Shown here: positions 24,675 to 35,731 of the stretch, in pieces
Numbering within the stretch: position 1 is the stretch's first letter
Layout: each line of letters opens with the position of its first letter
NCBI GenBank assembly: GCA_038093515.1
Contig: JBBPSI010000021.1
Span: 155,667 to 219,666, forward strand
Length of the DNA: 64,000 nt
From: Butyriboletus loyo
Taxonomy: Eukaryota > Basidiomycota > Agaricomycetes > Boletales > Boletaceae
Direction of reading: 5' to 3'
Program-made: the position numbers and the translations under genes
Notes under the pieces: generated by a model
Database searches by the model: none
What the model was told of the DNA's origin: nothing
Seen by the model: only the letters and a program-made list of their open reading frames with translations

Positions 24675-24802
24675 TTTAATTTTGTGTAGTTGTAGCATTA
24701 TACGAGAAATGTGCATCCTCTGGGGACTGGTATGTATATGATTTTTATTCAAATCACACGTGTGCTAGAAATCTGGTGCCACAACTGCCTCTTCAAAGTT
24801 TC

Positions 24803-25959
24803 ATGGACAATATGTTGGCCTCGTTCAAACCACCTATGTCCGCGTCAGAGGATGTTGTTGAAGTGAGGCCACCCCCACCAACCTCTCCCGATCCTTTCCT
24901 AGAAGAACAAACTGTGCTGATTCTGGTGGGACTGATTGCATCGGGCAAGGTAGAGCGCCAAACCATTCAAATGAAGCCATGGATCACAGACCTGCTATAT
25001 ACCAGTCTACTTTCGCAGATGCTCTTGAGGACCATTTCCCCAAGTTCCGCCGCTGTAACCAGGATGACCTGGGTAACAGACAGCGAGTTGAGGAACTTGC
25101 CTACCACACGCTTCGCGAAGGTCGCTCGCCTTGCATCGACCGAACCAACTTTAATGCCATGTAGGTCGGTCAGACTCGCGCACACTCATTCTAATACTCT
25201 CGAAAAGACAACGGTCCTACTGGAGCGCGATCGCCCGCGAGTTCACGAGAACGTCTATCAGCATTATTGTTTTCGATACCCCCTATCATGTGAGAACGGG
25301 AATCCGCCAACGAACACGTCGAGAAAACGTTGCTGACTCTCGTTTCCCTCCCTTTTTTCATTGTAGGTCTGTGCTTCTCGTCTTCAACGGCGTAAGTCCC
25401 TAAACATGCCGTTTTTTCTTCCCTTGCGCGCGTTTCGAATTGCTAAACGTTTGCCCCTCTATATCGCGGTTATCTCGTATCCAAAGGTACTTCGCACCCC
25501 ACAATCAGGGATGCGCGGCGCGGCGTGGCTGTTCTGCAGAAATTCGCCTCGGACTTTCAGATGCCATCACCAGATGAAGGGTATGACCATATCATCTATC
25601 TTCGGCCGGCAGACATTCCGCGTCCCGAGTACACGCGGAATGACATTTTATTGATCCTGGAGCGGCTGAAGGCATCCACTGGGGATGCCGGAACTAGCGT
25701 CACGCAGCGTCGCATCGAGTCCTACGTCGGACACCGCGCAGGTAGCTCGCGTATAGATCGAGCACGTGGCTCCCGCGGTGGTGATGGCTACCGAGGTTTC
25801 TCGAGCAGGGCCCGAGGCTCCAAAAGGTCTAATTGGAGGCGTCCAGAATCTGGCGTGGCCACCAATCGGGAGAGATCAGCAGCAGTAGCAAATGTGCCTC
25901 CAATGGAAAGCTCAAAGGGGAGGGACTTGTCGGCGGAGGAATCCCATAATAGTTCCTAA
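24803..25959 (+). CDS. P-loop polynucleotide/zeta-type kinase with basic tail
   Basis: Five exons, 24803-24949, 25006-25160, 25208-25289, 25367-25391 and 25487-25959, give 293 aa. The Walker A motif GLIASGKSTF is made only after splicing. It is followed by RRCNQDDLGNRQRVEE, CIDRTNFNA, YWSAIAREF and VFDTPYHVCASRLQRR, then HPTIRDARRGVAVLQKF. These blocks define a P-loop kinase family related to the kinase domain of polynucleotide kinase-phosphatase and to zeta-type kinases. The C-terminal 80 residues are rich in Arg/Ser/Gly and look disordered and nucleic-acid binding. There is no phosphatase domain, so it is kinase only. The natural substrate is unknown; RNA or DNA 5' ends are possible. Confidence 0.78.
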
Positions 25960-26267
25960 TTCGGATCGCTCTGATGCGATGTATCATCGTCACGTACAAT
26001 TTGTTCGCCGGAGAATACCTATTGTCCGTACAATAGTGTAAGAGAATAACGCCTCGGTAAACGGGCCAGGAGATTGAAGGGATCAGATAATTATTGTCAC
26101 AGTACAGGACGGCGGAAGTCCACACGTCGTTTGCCAGGCAGGTCAATTCTATTTGTAACCATGGTGCACATACTACATGCGACTAGGTACATAACGGCAT
26201 GACAAACCGTGCGCTCATCCTCTAACGCGGCTGAAGCTCGCGACGTGCCAAAAGTTGGCGTGCGGTG
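25960..26267. other. convergent intergenic spacer, no gene seen
   Basis: This spacer separates the stops of a plus-strand and a minus-strand gene. No coding or structural element is recognised, and it presumably holds both 3' UTRs and poly(A) sites. Confidence 0.4.
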
Positions 26268-27179
26268 TCACGAATCGGATTTTTTAGACTTGTCTTCCGC
26301 TTCAGCCACTTGCATCTGTTTCCCTAAAATCTTTGCGCCAACCTAGGAAACCAGCAATGATAATCAGAATATCGTCAAAATGGATCCAGATAGAAATTGC
26401 GAACATTCCGGATATGTATTGCGGCGCGATCGACGCCGTTTTCTTTGGAACGTTTGTAATATTCCAGGGCCTCCTCGAGTTGGCCCGCTGCCCACGTCGG
26501 ATGAGATAATTTTAGGAACAATAAGAATCGTTTCTATCACGCACTGGCTTCCAGAACTGCGGCAAGATTGAAGGCAATCTCAGGGTCTTCCGGTGAGAGC
26601 GAGGCCGCTATACTGGAAAACAATAGTCAGTGGTCGTATATAGTAGTCGTGATGGGGTTACGTGCTGTAAATGATGAAGCGCCAGGTCAGGTCGTGGGAC
26701 AGGTGATATTATGTATGCGCTGGCGAGGTCTGTCGGGATATTCATGTCAGCGGCGGGAGCAGCCGGAGAAGAGACACGTACTAGTGTGTGCGTCCGCGCT
26801 CGTGGGCTGTAGTGTTATCGATTCGTTCCAGGCCGCGATGGCATCATCAAATTCCTCTGGACGAAATTGCCCCTGACATGCATTTTGAAACCATGAAGAT
26901 AGGAATCCGGCGTACTCAGGTGGTAGTGGGTAACACCAAGGTTGAAGAGGGAGCTGGCATTCCGTTTGATCTCGACGCTGCGTTTGTAGAGTTCCTTGGC
27001 ACCCTGGACGTCCCCTTCCTCGAGCTTCTGGGTGCCCTGCTCAAGGCATCGCATGGCCTCGACTTCTGCAGGGTCGAAAGCCGTGGAGTGCGGAGTTGTG
27101 GAAGCAGCCCAACCTTGATGATAATTGTGTATTCAGCTCAAGCACGAATTATGACAGGCAGACTCACGTCTCGGGACAT
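26268..27179 (-). CDS. small TPR-repeat protein
   Basis: Exons on the minus strand encode MRCLEQGTQKLEEGDVQGAK, YKRSVEIKRNASSLFNLG, EEFDDAIAAWNESITLQP, LASAYIISPVPRPDLAL, IAASLSPEDPEIAFNLAAVL, GQLEEALEYYKRSKENG and a C-terminal VGAKILGKQMQ, ending at 26268. This is a chain of tetratricopeptide repeats, which form protein-binding scaffolds. ATG 27179 (MSRD) followed by a GTGAGT donor is the probable start. Two joints do not splice cleanly. The segment around 26890 is one base out of frame unless a G is removed from a GGGG run. The 26690 junction needs a GC donor (GCACGT). These could be sequence errors, non-canonical introns or early decay. Function unknown. Confidence 0.6.
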
Positions 27180-27527
27180 TATTGCATGACCCACACAGGA
27201 CGGTGGCAGAACGCGACGAGACGCGGGCGGTGGATTTAGCAGGTGGGCATAAACGGGCAACTCGGCTCGACAATGACCGATGTGCGATTATCCGCAGCTG
27301 CGGTGCTGAGGGTGTTGCGAACGCACGCGCTGTAGCCCGAACCGATGTAGCGCGCAACATCGTTCCAATTGTTTCTGTTCAACATTGGCAAATTTAGAAG
27401 GTACGTATTGACAAGTATGAATATGGTAAGTATTTCCCACGCGTTCCGGTCTCGCGCTCTTCCAAAATTTCTGAGCTGTTCCGCTCGCTGCTCTCATTCG
27501 TAACTAGACCCTTCCGATCTTTCCTCT
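27180..27527. promoter_or_regulatory. divergent promoter, TPR gene and TIM23
   Basis: A 348-bp spacer separates two outward-facing start codons. Short open frames here show no protein family resemblance. No TATA box is obvious. Confidence 0.4.
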
Positions 27528-28454
27528 ATGGCCTCCAAAGAATCCCAGAATTCGCCCTCGGGATCTCAAGACTATGCGGCCCACCAGCTTTCTCGTGATG
27601 GTACCTCCTCGGGCGATAGTCCAGTCACCGCAAACGACCTCCTTTTGGGTGCCTATGACCCCACCAGGCTGCACCCTCTCGCCCAGCTCGGGGACCAATT
27701 AGACTATCTCGTATTAGATGACGACAAGGTTAGCGACTTGCCAGGAGCCGGAACAGCCATCCCTTCTCGGGGTTGGAGTGACGATTTGTGCTACGGAACA
27801 GGCACTATGTACCTCGGCGGTAAGTCTCCCTCTCTATCGGCTCATTGACACGAGTCTTGCACGAGTTTTGTACGTTTAACTCGTGTGTTTTCGATGACTC
27901 TTTCTTCTCACCTTATCTTAATGTCGCCACATCGCCAACTTGGGCCATTCTTATTGTTTTCGACCTGTCACATGCTCATACATGTTTCCGCAAGGTTTGG
28001 CCGTAGGTGGTATCTGGGGTGTGAATGAGGGCGGACGACGGCCTCTAGCCGTGTCGAACGCACGCCTTCGGATCAACAGCATCCTCAACTCTATCACAAG
28101 AAGGGGTACTTTCATAGGTAACTCGGCTGGCGTACTTGGTGCGTTCACCTTCCCGTCGGCAATGTGAGTCAGCCGGTGTATGACTGATGCGCTCCACAGC
28201 GCTTGCCTACAATGGGATCAACTCCTCGATAGACTCTTTTCGCGGAAAACACGATACGGCCGGCAGCATGGCAGCAGGCGCATTGACGGGTGTGCTGTAC
28301 AAGTCTACTGGTACGGACGGATCCCACGGTTGGTTTACGTCTTGCTTATGACTGTTTGTTTGAACCGTTAGCTGGAGTGAAACCGGCCTTGGTTGCTGCG
28401 ACATTGATTTCTGGAATGGCAGGTGTATGGAGCTACGTTAAGAAGAGCGTATGA
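27528..28454 (+). CDS. TIM23: mitochondrial inner membrane translocase subunit Tim23
   Basis: Four exons. A hydrophilic N-terminal region contains LLLGAYDPTRLHPLAQLGDQ and LDYLVLDDD, the segment that faces the intermembrane space. The membrane part follows with SDDLCYGTGTMYLGG, LAVGGIWGVNEG, RLRINSILNSITRRGTFIG, NSAGVLALAYNGINSSID, AAGALTGVLYKST and VAATLISGMAG, ending YVKKSV. This is the Tim17/Tim22/Tim23 fold of four membrane segments. Tim23 is the presequence translocase in the mitochondrial inner membrane, working with Tim17 and Tim50. Intron 1 (from 27820) is the longest. The last exon begins CTGGAGTG after an AG at 28371 and runs to TGA at 28452-28454. Confidence 0.92.
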
Positions 28455-28856
28455 TTGACTCGTGGAATATGATATACCACTATAATATTCTTGCGTAGGT
28501 TTCTTGAAATCGTTGCCCTTGCTGGTAAGCGCTCCAATAAGATTGCGAACAGAATGCGGGCCATGATTGCAGATATACGACAAGTTCTCGTATATTGCCT
28601 GAATAGATGTGGCCATATCGGTCTATGGTAGATCTGTCAGACTGTTTGGCTACAGAGGTTCTGACACCCCCCTTGCGTGTCTTCCTTTGACCCCGAGCTC
28701 CGCTCCCTGGAAATGAGTGGGTATATGATCATGATCTGTACACACGAATGCATAAATGCCAAGTTTCTTACTCCATGCCATTATAACTTCCTCCTCCAGG
28801 CAGCACATAACGCCATTTCCTTGCCTCCCTTGCAGGCCGTTCATTTCTAGTGGCCT
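28455..28856. other. intergenic, upstream of velvet gene
   Basis: A 402-bp spacer holds the TIM23 3' region and the velvet gene promoter. No gene is seen. Confidence 0.4.
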
Positions 28857-30294
28857 ATGCCAGCTTCTTCCCCCGACTGTGACAGTCAGTCAAGGGCTTC
28901 CACATGGGACAGGGCGCTCGCTCAGAATGGTTTAGTATCTTCTCATGACTGCGCAATGTTTCCTACTCATAGCCATCACTGGCACCACGAATCCCCGTCC
29001 CATAGCAGCGAGGGAGAGCATTCGGTACGCACTCTTGACCACCACATCCGCCGCTGGAGTGGCACTGACATCGTCTATCATTCCCCAGCACACACGGCAA
29101 ATACGTCCGATCACGCCCATCACGCCCATTGAATACATACCATCGTAAGATCGCTACTGTTTCTTATGGTCATGTCTGGCTGAACGGCTCTGGGTGACAT
29201 CCAGAAATTACAAGAAGCTTTTTCACGATACATCATGCGAGAGTTCCTGTGCCTCACCCCAGTCGGTCGCCAGTAGCGATCAGTCCCGAACCCAATCGCC
29301 ACCTCCTGCGTGGAGTCTGCCGCCGCAATCTGGGACATCGGCTCATGGCCAGGGCAGCGTTTGGACTCAAGCGTCCACCATCGACCGATCCAGTCCACTT
29401 CAAAATCAATTCCAACCAAGCCAACCGCGAGTCGGATACTCTTCGTTTCTCCACGACGGTCAAACTAGGTATCCCAACCGCTGTCACGGAAGGCACTGAT
29501 AACTCACGAGCATTCAATACAAGGTCCTATCATCTTGATGTCGTGCAACACCCTCAAAGAACAGCCGAATTTGGATCTGCCAGTTTGTCCCGGCTACCGT
29601 TAGCACCTCCGATCGTCGTGCAGCTCATCGTAAGGGATCGCTTTGGGAATGTTATTATACCGTGAGTGTTCGTCAGCCTCCAGGGTGACAGAGATCCTGG
29701 AGATATATATGTTTTTTTTAATGCCTGGCAGTGAGATGGAACTTCCCTTCCTGGTCGCGCATCTGTCGTTATTTTCGGACGACGGAACACGGCCGCTGGA
29801 CATGGGGACGGCGCCCAATGGAGAGGCACCTCCACGGCGGCTGCTTTACGGAAACCTCGTGTCTTCTCCCCAGAAGTTACGGGACCTGCAAGGCCGCCTG
29901 GGCCTCTATTTTCTGTTTTCCGATGTAAGTATTCGCTGGCGGGGTCGCTTTCAGCTCGGGATATCGTTGCTGCGAATATCACAGTGAGTACGCGCGGGAA
30001 CGTGGGGCTGGCCTCGGGAACTGAACACTGGGCACCGGTTGCAGGACGGATGCTTCTGGGGTTATGAGCATTGCATCGCAAGGGACTGTGCTCGCGCAAG
30101 CCCGTACACGACCATTTGATGTTCTTACCCATGAAAATTACGTTGCACCGGGTAAGGATCATCAAGCTGATTCAAGACTAGTTCGTTGTTACTGATTGCG
30201 GCCTCCCGACGGCTAAACAGCTACGACACGTTTAACACAAAGTTTCCTACGACAAGGGGCACGAATTTATGCCTTTACGCCCAACAGTCCTTAG
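28857..30294 (+). CDS. velvet-domain developmental regulator
   Basis: The velvet domain is clear. After splicing at about 29468/29524, HDGQTRSYHLDVVQHPQRTAEFG leads into PPIVVQLIVRDRFGN. Next come EMELPFLVAHLSLF, LYGNLVSSPQKLRDLQG, GLYFLFSDVSIRWRGRFQL, GTVLAQARTRPFDV, THENYVAP and a last exon TTRLTQSFLRQGARI. Exons near 29524-29661, 29732-29983, 30045-30151 and 30221-30294 are firm. Upstream, a Ser/Pro/Gln-rich exon (SVASSDQSRTQSPPPAW) is in frame. The His/Ser-rich open frame from ATG 28857 is the best start, but its splice path is uncertain; ATG 29345 is an alternative only if the 29468 intron is retained. Velvet proteins dimerise, bind DNA and couple light, development and secondary metabolism. 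Which member this is (VelB, VosA or other) is not decided. Confidence 0.82.
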
Positions 30295-30877
30295 ACCGTA
30301 GACCCAGGACGCGTGCGCACAATCTGTTTTTGAATCCTTTTGATGCAATGTCGTACATCACTGCAGTTTCGATACAACTTTCGATCTTCTACAGTAATTA
30401 TTTACCGTTGGCTCTGGCAACCCAAACCCATCCACCTTTACTTGACAGATGGTTCGCTTGGTGATAACCGCACACGTTTCAGTAGGGATGATGGTTGTGG
30501 GGATCCGATCCACATGCTCGTTGCGAGGCTGACCGAGGACAAGATCCAGACGTGGCATGGTAGAGAGGTGCGGTCGGAGACTGACATGCCTGGGAATTGG
30601 CGCGGGCTGACGCTGAAGCGAATGCAAGCCTGACCGGTACAGGCACAGAGGTAGCCCAAGTACAGCGTAACACAGCGTAACACAGCACGGGGCTGAGCGT
30701 GCGGGAACAGGGACATGGCACGCGGTTGCCTTGAGGCTGTGGTGTGGCCCGCAGCACCAGAGCAGCAGCATGTTCGACCGTGGGAATGCGGTTCTCGTGA
30801 CATTTAGGGCCGACTGGCAGCGACGACGGGCACGCGGTCCTCATCCTTTCTCTCCCTTTCCATCACTAGCAGATATC
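30295..30877. other. intergenic, promoter of CYSTM gene
   Basis: 583 bp without a recognised gene. A short tandem of CGTAACACAG units lies near 30665-30690. CT-rich tracts (CTTTCTCTCCCTTTCC) just before the ATG at 30878 are typical of fungal core promoters. Confidence 0.4.
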
Positions 30878-31334
30878 ATGGCAAACAAGGAATACTACAG
30901 TGGGCAACCTCAATACTACCCTCCCCCTGGTGTGTGCTCGTGCTACCCGCCGCCTGCCAGCTCATATCGCTGACCAGCTTTCCAGGGCCTCCGCAAGGAG
31001 GAGGATACTACCCCCAGCAACCCCCCCAATCTTATCCCGGCTATGGTCAACCATACGGAGGAGGAGGAGGGGGAGGAGGCTATCAGCCCCAACCGCCCCC
31101 ACAGACCGTCTACGTGTGAGTTCGCACCGTTTTGGTGGCTTCGTCCGACTCACTCTTTTTGCAGACAACAACCCCCACAGCGGGGTGGTGTTAGTGGTGG
31201 TCAGGGCTGCCTCGCCTGTCTAGCTGGAGCGTGTCTCTGCTGCTGCGCCGAAGGTTTGTACTCGGTTTCGGTTTGGGATCATGCTGGCTGACGATTCGAT
31301 TTTTACAGAGGCACTTTGTGATTGTCTGTTCTAG
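30878..31334 (+). CDS. CYSTM-type cysteine-rich membrane peptide
   Basis: Four exons, 30878-30929, 30986-31115, 31165-31253 and 31309-31334, total 297 nt (98 aa). The N-terminal two thirds is rich in Pro, Gln, Tyr and Gly (YYPQQPPQSYPGYGQPYG). It is followed by a short hydrophobic Cys-rich C-terminus, CLACLAGACLCCCAEEALCDC. This is the layout of CYSTM proteins, a tail-anchored stress-tolerance family in fungi and plants. It probably sits in the plasma membrane. The function is inferred from layout only; the peptide is too short for more. Confidence 0.75.
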
Positions 31335-31578
31335 GGCCCTTGTTAGTTGAGACGATGTTATGCCGTACCATACGACCGAGATATATGACATTGACCGATT
31401 CGACGACTATTTTGTATGAAGTGCTATGTAGTTGAGATGGTGTTGCCTCACTACGGACTACATGTAAATTATCTAGAAGGTCGGATAATTCGGTTTGGTC
31501 TCCGGTTCGTTCCGTCCACGCACATAGTTCGCTCGCTTGTCACGCTCTTACTTGCTCTTTCATTCAAATTCCTCAAAA

Positions 31579-32894
31579 ATGTTGTCGAGGCTGCCCCAGG
31601 CCATCCTCAAGAGCCAGAACGCTCTCCGTGCATCCCGTTCGACATCTGACACCCTCAAACACCGTGTCGCGTCGGTGCGTCCGCTCTTGCAAGCTCTCGA
31701 CTCGTCTCAAACTTTCTTACAGCAGGCACGCTTCGCATCCTCCACCTCTTCCGCGAGCACCCAGGTCGGTGCACTCGTCCGCACCACCCATACGCTAATT
31801 TTTTCACGCCTATTTCTAGTCCCTTCTGATCTCGCGCACGTCGCTCCTTTCGGTCTCGCTCATCTCCGCCGGGTCAATAGCTTGGTATACCCATCTTTAC
31901 GGTACCCTCCCCTTCATCGGGGAGGTTCATGCTAATTCGCTCGCTGATGACGGTCTCCACTCTGCGTCGTATCCCTGGCCTCACAAGGGCTGGTTTGACA
32001 CGTTCGACCATGCCAGGTATGTCCGCACCCGTGGTCCCTCCAACCTCGTCTTCCCACACACCTTCTCTAGCATCCGTCGTGGCTTCCAGGTCTATCGCGA
32101 GGTTTGTGCTGCTTGCCACTCTCTCGACCGCATTGCCTGGCGTAACTTGGTTGGCGTGTCCCATACCGCCGATGAGACGAGAGCTTCGGCAGAGGAAGTC
32201 GAATACACCGACGGTCCCGACGACAATGGAGAGATGTTCCAACGCCCCGGAAAGCTTTCTGATTACCTGCCTGCCCCATACCCCAACGAGGAGGCCGCTC
32301 GTGCCGGCAACGGTGGTGCCCTCCCCCCCGACCTCAGCTTGATCATCAAGGCCCGGCATGGTGGCGCGGTAGGTCATCTCGTCACATTTGCAGCGCGTGC
32401 TTGATCCTCTTTTTGTAGGACTACGTCTTCTCTCTCTTGACCGGCTACATGGATCCTCCTGCCGGTGTTGAGATCCGTGATGGCATGCACTACAACCCTT
32501 ACTTCCCTGGTGGTGCCATTTCCATGGCCCGAGTATTGTTTGATGGCGTTGTAGAGTATGACGATGGTAAACGGTCATAAAAGGACGATATTTGCAGGGC
32601 TGATACCAGTTCTCGCAGGCACACCCGCCACGACGTCGCAGATGGCCAAGGACGTCGTCACGTTCCTGAACTGGGCTGCTGAACCCGAGCACGACGAACG
32701 TAAGCGACTCGGTCTGAAAGCCGTCATCTTGTTCTCGTCCTTGTTCGCGATCAGCATTTACGTCAAACGCTTTAAATGGACTGTCATTAAGAACCGGAAA
32801 ATCTGTCAGTGTTTGCGTTCTGTACGCATTCTTCGTATTGTTGACGCACGATGGCATTGCAGTGTACAACCCGCCCGTAGACAAGGCGCATTAG
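31579..32894 (+). CDS. CYT1: cytochrome c1, heme protein of complex III
   Basis: About six exons. The leader [20 protein letters not shown] is Arg/Ser/Leu-rich, with no acids, and fits a bipartite mitochondrial presequence whose second half is the hydrophobic [16 protein letters not shown]. The heme motif is VCAACHS (CxxCH), preceded by [41 protein letters not shown] and [13 protein letters not shown] follow, with the axial Met in [27 protein letters not shown] is rebuilt by splicing. The C-terminal anchor is [20 protein letters not shown]. The protein passes electrons from the Rieske protein to cytochrome c in the inner membrane. Length and order match the family. Confidence 0.95.
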
Positions 32895-33146
32895 AGTAAT
32901 GGTGTACAATGGGCGGAGAGAGCGGTCCCTAGATGCTTACGGTCGTATGGTGCTGCGATGTGTCGGCATCTGCTAATGAGACTCGTTTTGCAATCGCTAC
33001 GGGGGTGTGATGCAGAGCCGAGTGTGATTCGCTAGTCTGTAGTGTCGGTCCCGTGGGAATATTTCGGCGGCCACCACAGCCCGCCTATTTACATACGTCT
33101 CCGCCAGACTGCAATCATCAATTCTTCCAACCGATTATCCATTGCC

Positions 33147-34967
33147 ATGTCCTCCGACTCGTGGCCGCCCCAGTTAAAGTGAGTGTCGTTCATTTTACAT
33201 CCGACCCGCTTTGCATCTCTCATACCGTAGAGAATGGGTTGCAAAATGTCTGGGACAAATGAATGACGCCAACAGAGTTGAAGCTCAGGCAGAGTTGAGA
33301 CAGGTAATTGCTGACGCTTTCACCGCCAAGACGCTCTGGACCACAGACTGGGTCGGTGTACAACTACAAAGGTGTCGTTTTTCTCCGTGTTAGTCCCTGT
33401 GCTGTCCCCAATGACTGCTCTGCTCGTGGATGCAGTCTAATGCCAATGCCTCCCCTGACGCTCAAGCGTAAGATGTGGGTCGATGTCTTTCGGTTCCTGT
33501 ACAAGTCCGCATCTTTAACAACGTACCGGCAGGAATGAACCACAGGCAATCAGCAAAAAGGCAAAGAAGGCAGCCATGCAAAAGAACGCAACCACCACCC
33601 TCGATCTGGGCGACCAAGCAGCGCTCAACCGACGTGCTGAACGTTTCCACCGTGAACATGAAATAGAACGTCAAAAGAGTCTACGCATCAACGGCAGTCA
33701 AAGTGCTCTCAAAGCCAATTCTCAGGGTGCACATCTTCTTAATCGAATATGGAGAGCTGATTCCCCGTCTACGTTTGGACCTAACCCGGACGACCCCGAG
33801 GCGGATCCGGTTGGTTTGGTTCCTCCGAGGTCCTATCACTGACTGATAATTTATTTTTCTTACAGAATGTACCCAACTGGGACCGTCATACCATCGTTGG
33901 GACAAACCGGGAGCTGTTCAAAGATTACCTCCGACTCACATCGGTGAGATTCGTGCTTTGCACCCCCGCAGTTGCTGACGGTGTTCTTTTAGGAACCGAG
34001 ATCCGAAACGATCCGGCCGTATCCAGTGTTGCAACAGACACTTCTCGAATTGAAAAAGCGTTGGCGAGAAAGGGTTTCATACGACTGGATATGTAACCAG
34101 TTTAAGAGCCTGCGCCAGGATTTGACGGTATGTTGTGCTTTTTTTGTCAAGCTCGTCTTGACATCCCTTTTTCTTCCTTTATTAGGTACAACGAATAAAA
34201 AACGAATTTACCGTTCAAGTCTACGAGATCCATGCACGCATGGCGCTTGAGAGTGTACGCGATCCTGTGTCTGATATTCGATGAGGTTACTGTATCGGTT
34301 TTACAGGCTGATATGGTAGAATACAATCAGTGTCAAGCAACGCTAAAGACACTCTACGAGCTCGGTATACCAGGAAAGGTGGAGGAATTCACGGCATATC
34401 GCATACTCATGCTCCTGCATGGCAGAAACAAGAGCGGTGCGTCGTTTCGTTCCCGCGCCGATTCTTGTTATGTTGACTCGACGTTCAGAATTAAACTTAT
34501 ACGTAGGTCAACTAACCCCAGGACAGAAAATGAACCCCGCCGTTCAGCATGCTTTGCGTGTACAACGAGCGTTATCGATGGGCAACTATCATGCATTATT
34601 TGAGATGTATTTGAATGCCCCGAACATGGGTGCATATATCATGGATCATTTCATAGACCGGGAGAGGGCGAAAGCATTGATGATCATGGCGAAAGCGTGA
34701 GAGAACTCTGGTCTCCCTTTAATTATCTCACCCTCAATTCTCGCTCACAGGTACCGCACTCTAACGTTGAGTTTCATTCAAAATGAGCTTGCTTTCGATA
34801 CGTTGTCGGAAACCCAAACATACCTACATACCCATCGAGCTGCGGTTTTCACGAATCCCGACAGCCCTGATCGCGAGAAGGTTATAGACTGCAAAGCTGC
34901 CTCCCCATTGATCATACAAGCGTACGAGGAGAAGTACCGGAAAGTCCTGATCAAGGGCGCCGTATGA
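33147..34967 (+). CDS. Thp3/LENG8-type SAC3/GANP-domain protein
   Basis: About nine exons start with MSSDSWPPQLKEWVAKCLGQ. A low-complexity region (SKKAKKAAMQKN) leads to EADPNVPNWDRHTIVGTN and FKDYLRLTSEP. The conserved domain follows: RPYPVLQQTLLELKKRWRE, YDWICNQFKSLRQDLTVQRI, EFTVQVYEIHARMALES, EYNQCQATLKTLYELGIPG, EEFTAYRILMLLHGRN, LNLYVGQLTP, NAPNMGAYIMDHF and a C-terminal YEEKYRKVLIKGAV. This is the SAC3/GANP PCI-like domain of yeast Thp3 and animal LENG8, which act in mRNA processing and transcription elongation together with Csn12. The end at 34967 matches the family's C-terminus. The junctions near 33360 and 33820 have more than one possible donor. Confidence 0.9.
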
Positions 34968-35731
34968 GACCAACCGGTTTGGAAAACCTGGATATTGGTC
35001 TTGATCCTGTATTTGGCTTTGGAGCTCCTTGGAATGAAGATCCACAGACTGTATGCATTTTCCTCGTCGTGTTCCCATGCTCCTGGTCTCTCCCTCTTGT
35101 TTGTCCTTTCTCTCACCCCAATCTCGCTCTGTCCTTGCTCTGCCTCTCTTCTTCCCCTCTTATCTAACTCCACTGGTCCCCTCGCTTTGACCTGTATCCC
35201 TGCTCGTGACCTGGCATGGTTCAAACGTTCACACTTGACCATCTCAACAATCATCGTATCATCTATTGTGACACTTATACATCCATCATTTTGGATCAAA
35301 ACTGGATATCACAGCACCGCTGCAACAGGAATACTTTCGATGCATCCATGAGACAAGACAACGGCCCACAGGGACATGCATGTCCTCGTTTTTTGATATC
35401 CGGACCTCCAGATGCTGCATTCGAATGCCACCAGCCCACAAGGTCCCCTTCAAGGGACTCGACTATGTCACACGAGCCGCCTTGAGTATGTGCGGGTCAA
35501 GCGCAGATAGGTCCGCCGGGCGCATGAGGGTGGTAGGAGAAAGGAGAGAGGGGGGAAGACCGGGGGAGGACTCTAGTGTAATGACCTATAGATTGAAAAT
35601 ATGCTTTCTTGCAATGGATTGGTGTTGCCATTCGACCGTGCATCATTATTGGACGGCTGTCGAATGCAGGTTGGCACTTGCTGGGTTGGTTGATTATCGA
35701 ATCATTGTGTCAGAGAAATGCGACGTGGGTG
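34968..35731. other. convergent intergenic spacer, no gene seen
   Basis: 764 bp lie between the stops of the Thp3-type gene and Sen2. A CT-rich stretch (about 35070-35170) and short open frames without family resemblance are present. A plus-strand piece near 35380-35480 looks weakly protein-like but has no start or splice context I can support. Confidence 0.4.

Noticed and set aside
29345..29661. Velvet gene starting at ATG 29345 with an unspliced first exon
   Set aside because: Removing the intron at about 29469-29523 gives the conserved RSYHLDVVQHPQ text in frame with an upstream Ser/Gln-rich exon, which fits the family better.
30479..30844. Several overlapping minus-strand frames of about 120 codons
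   Set aside because: Cys/Ser/Pro-rich text in three frames at once indicates biased composition, not coding. It lies in the promoter of the CYSTM gene.
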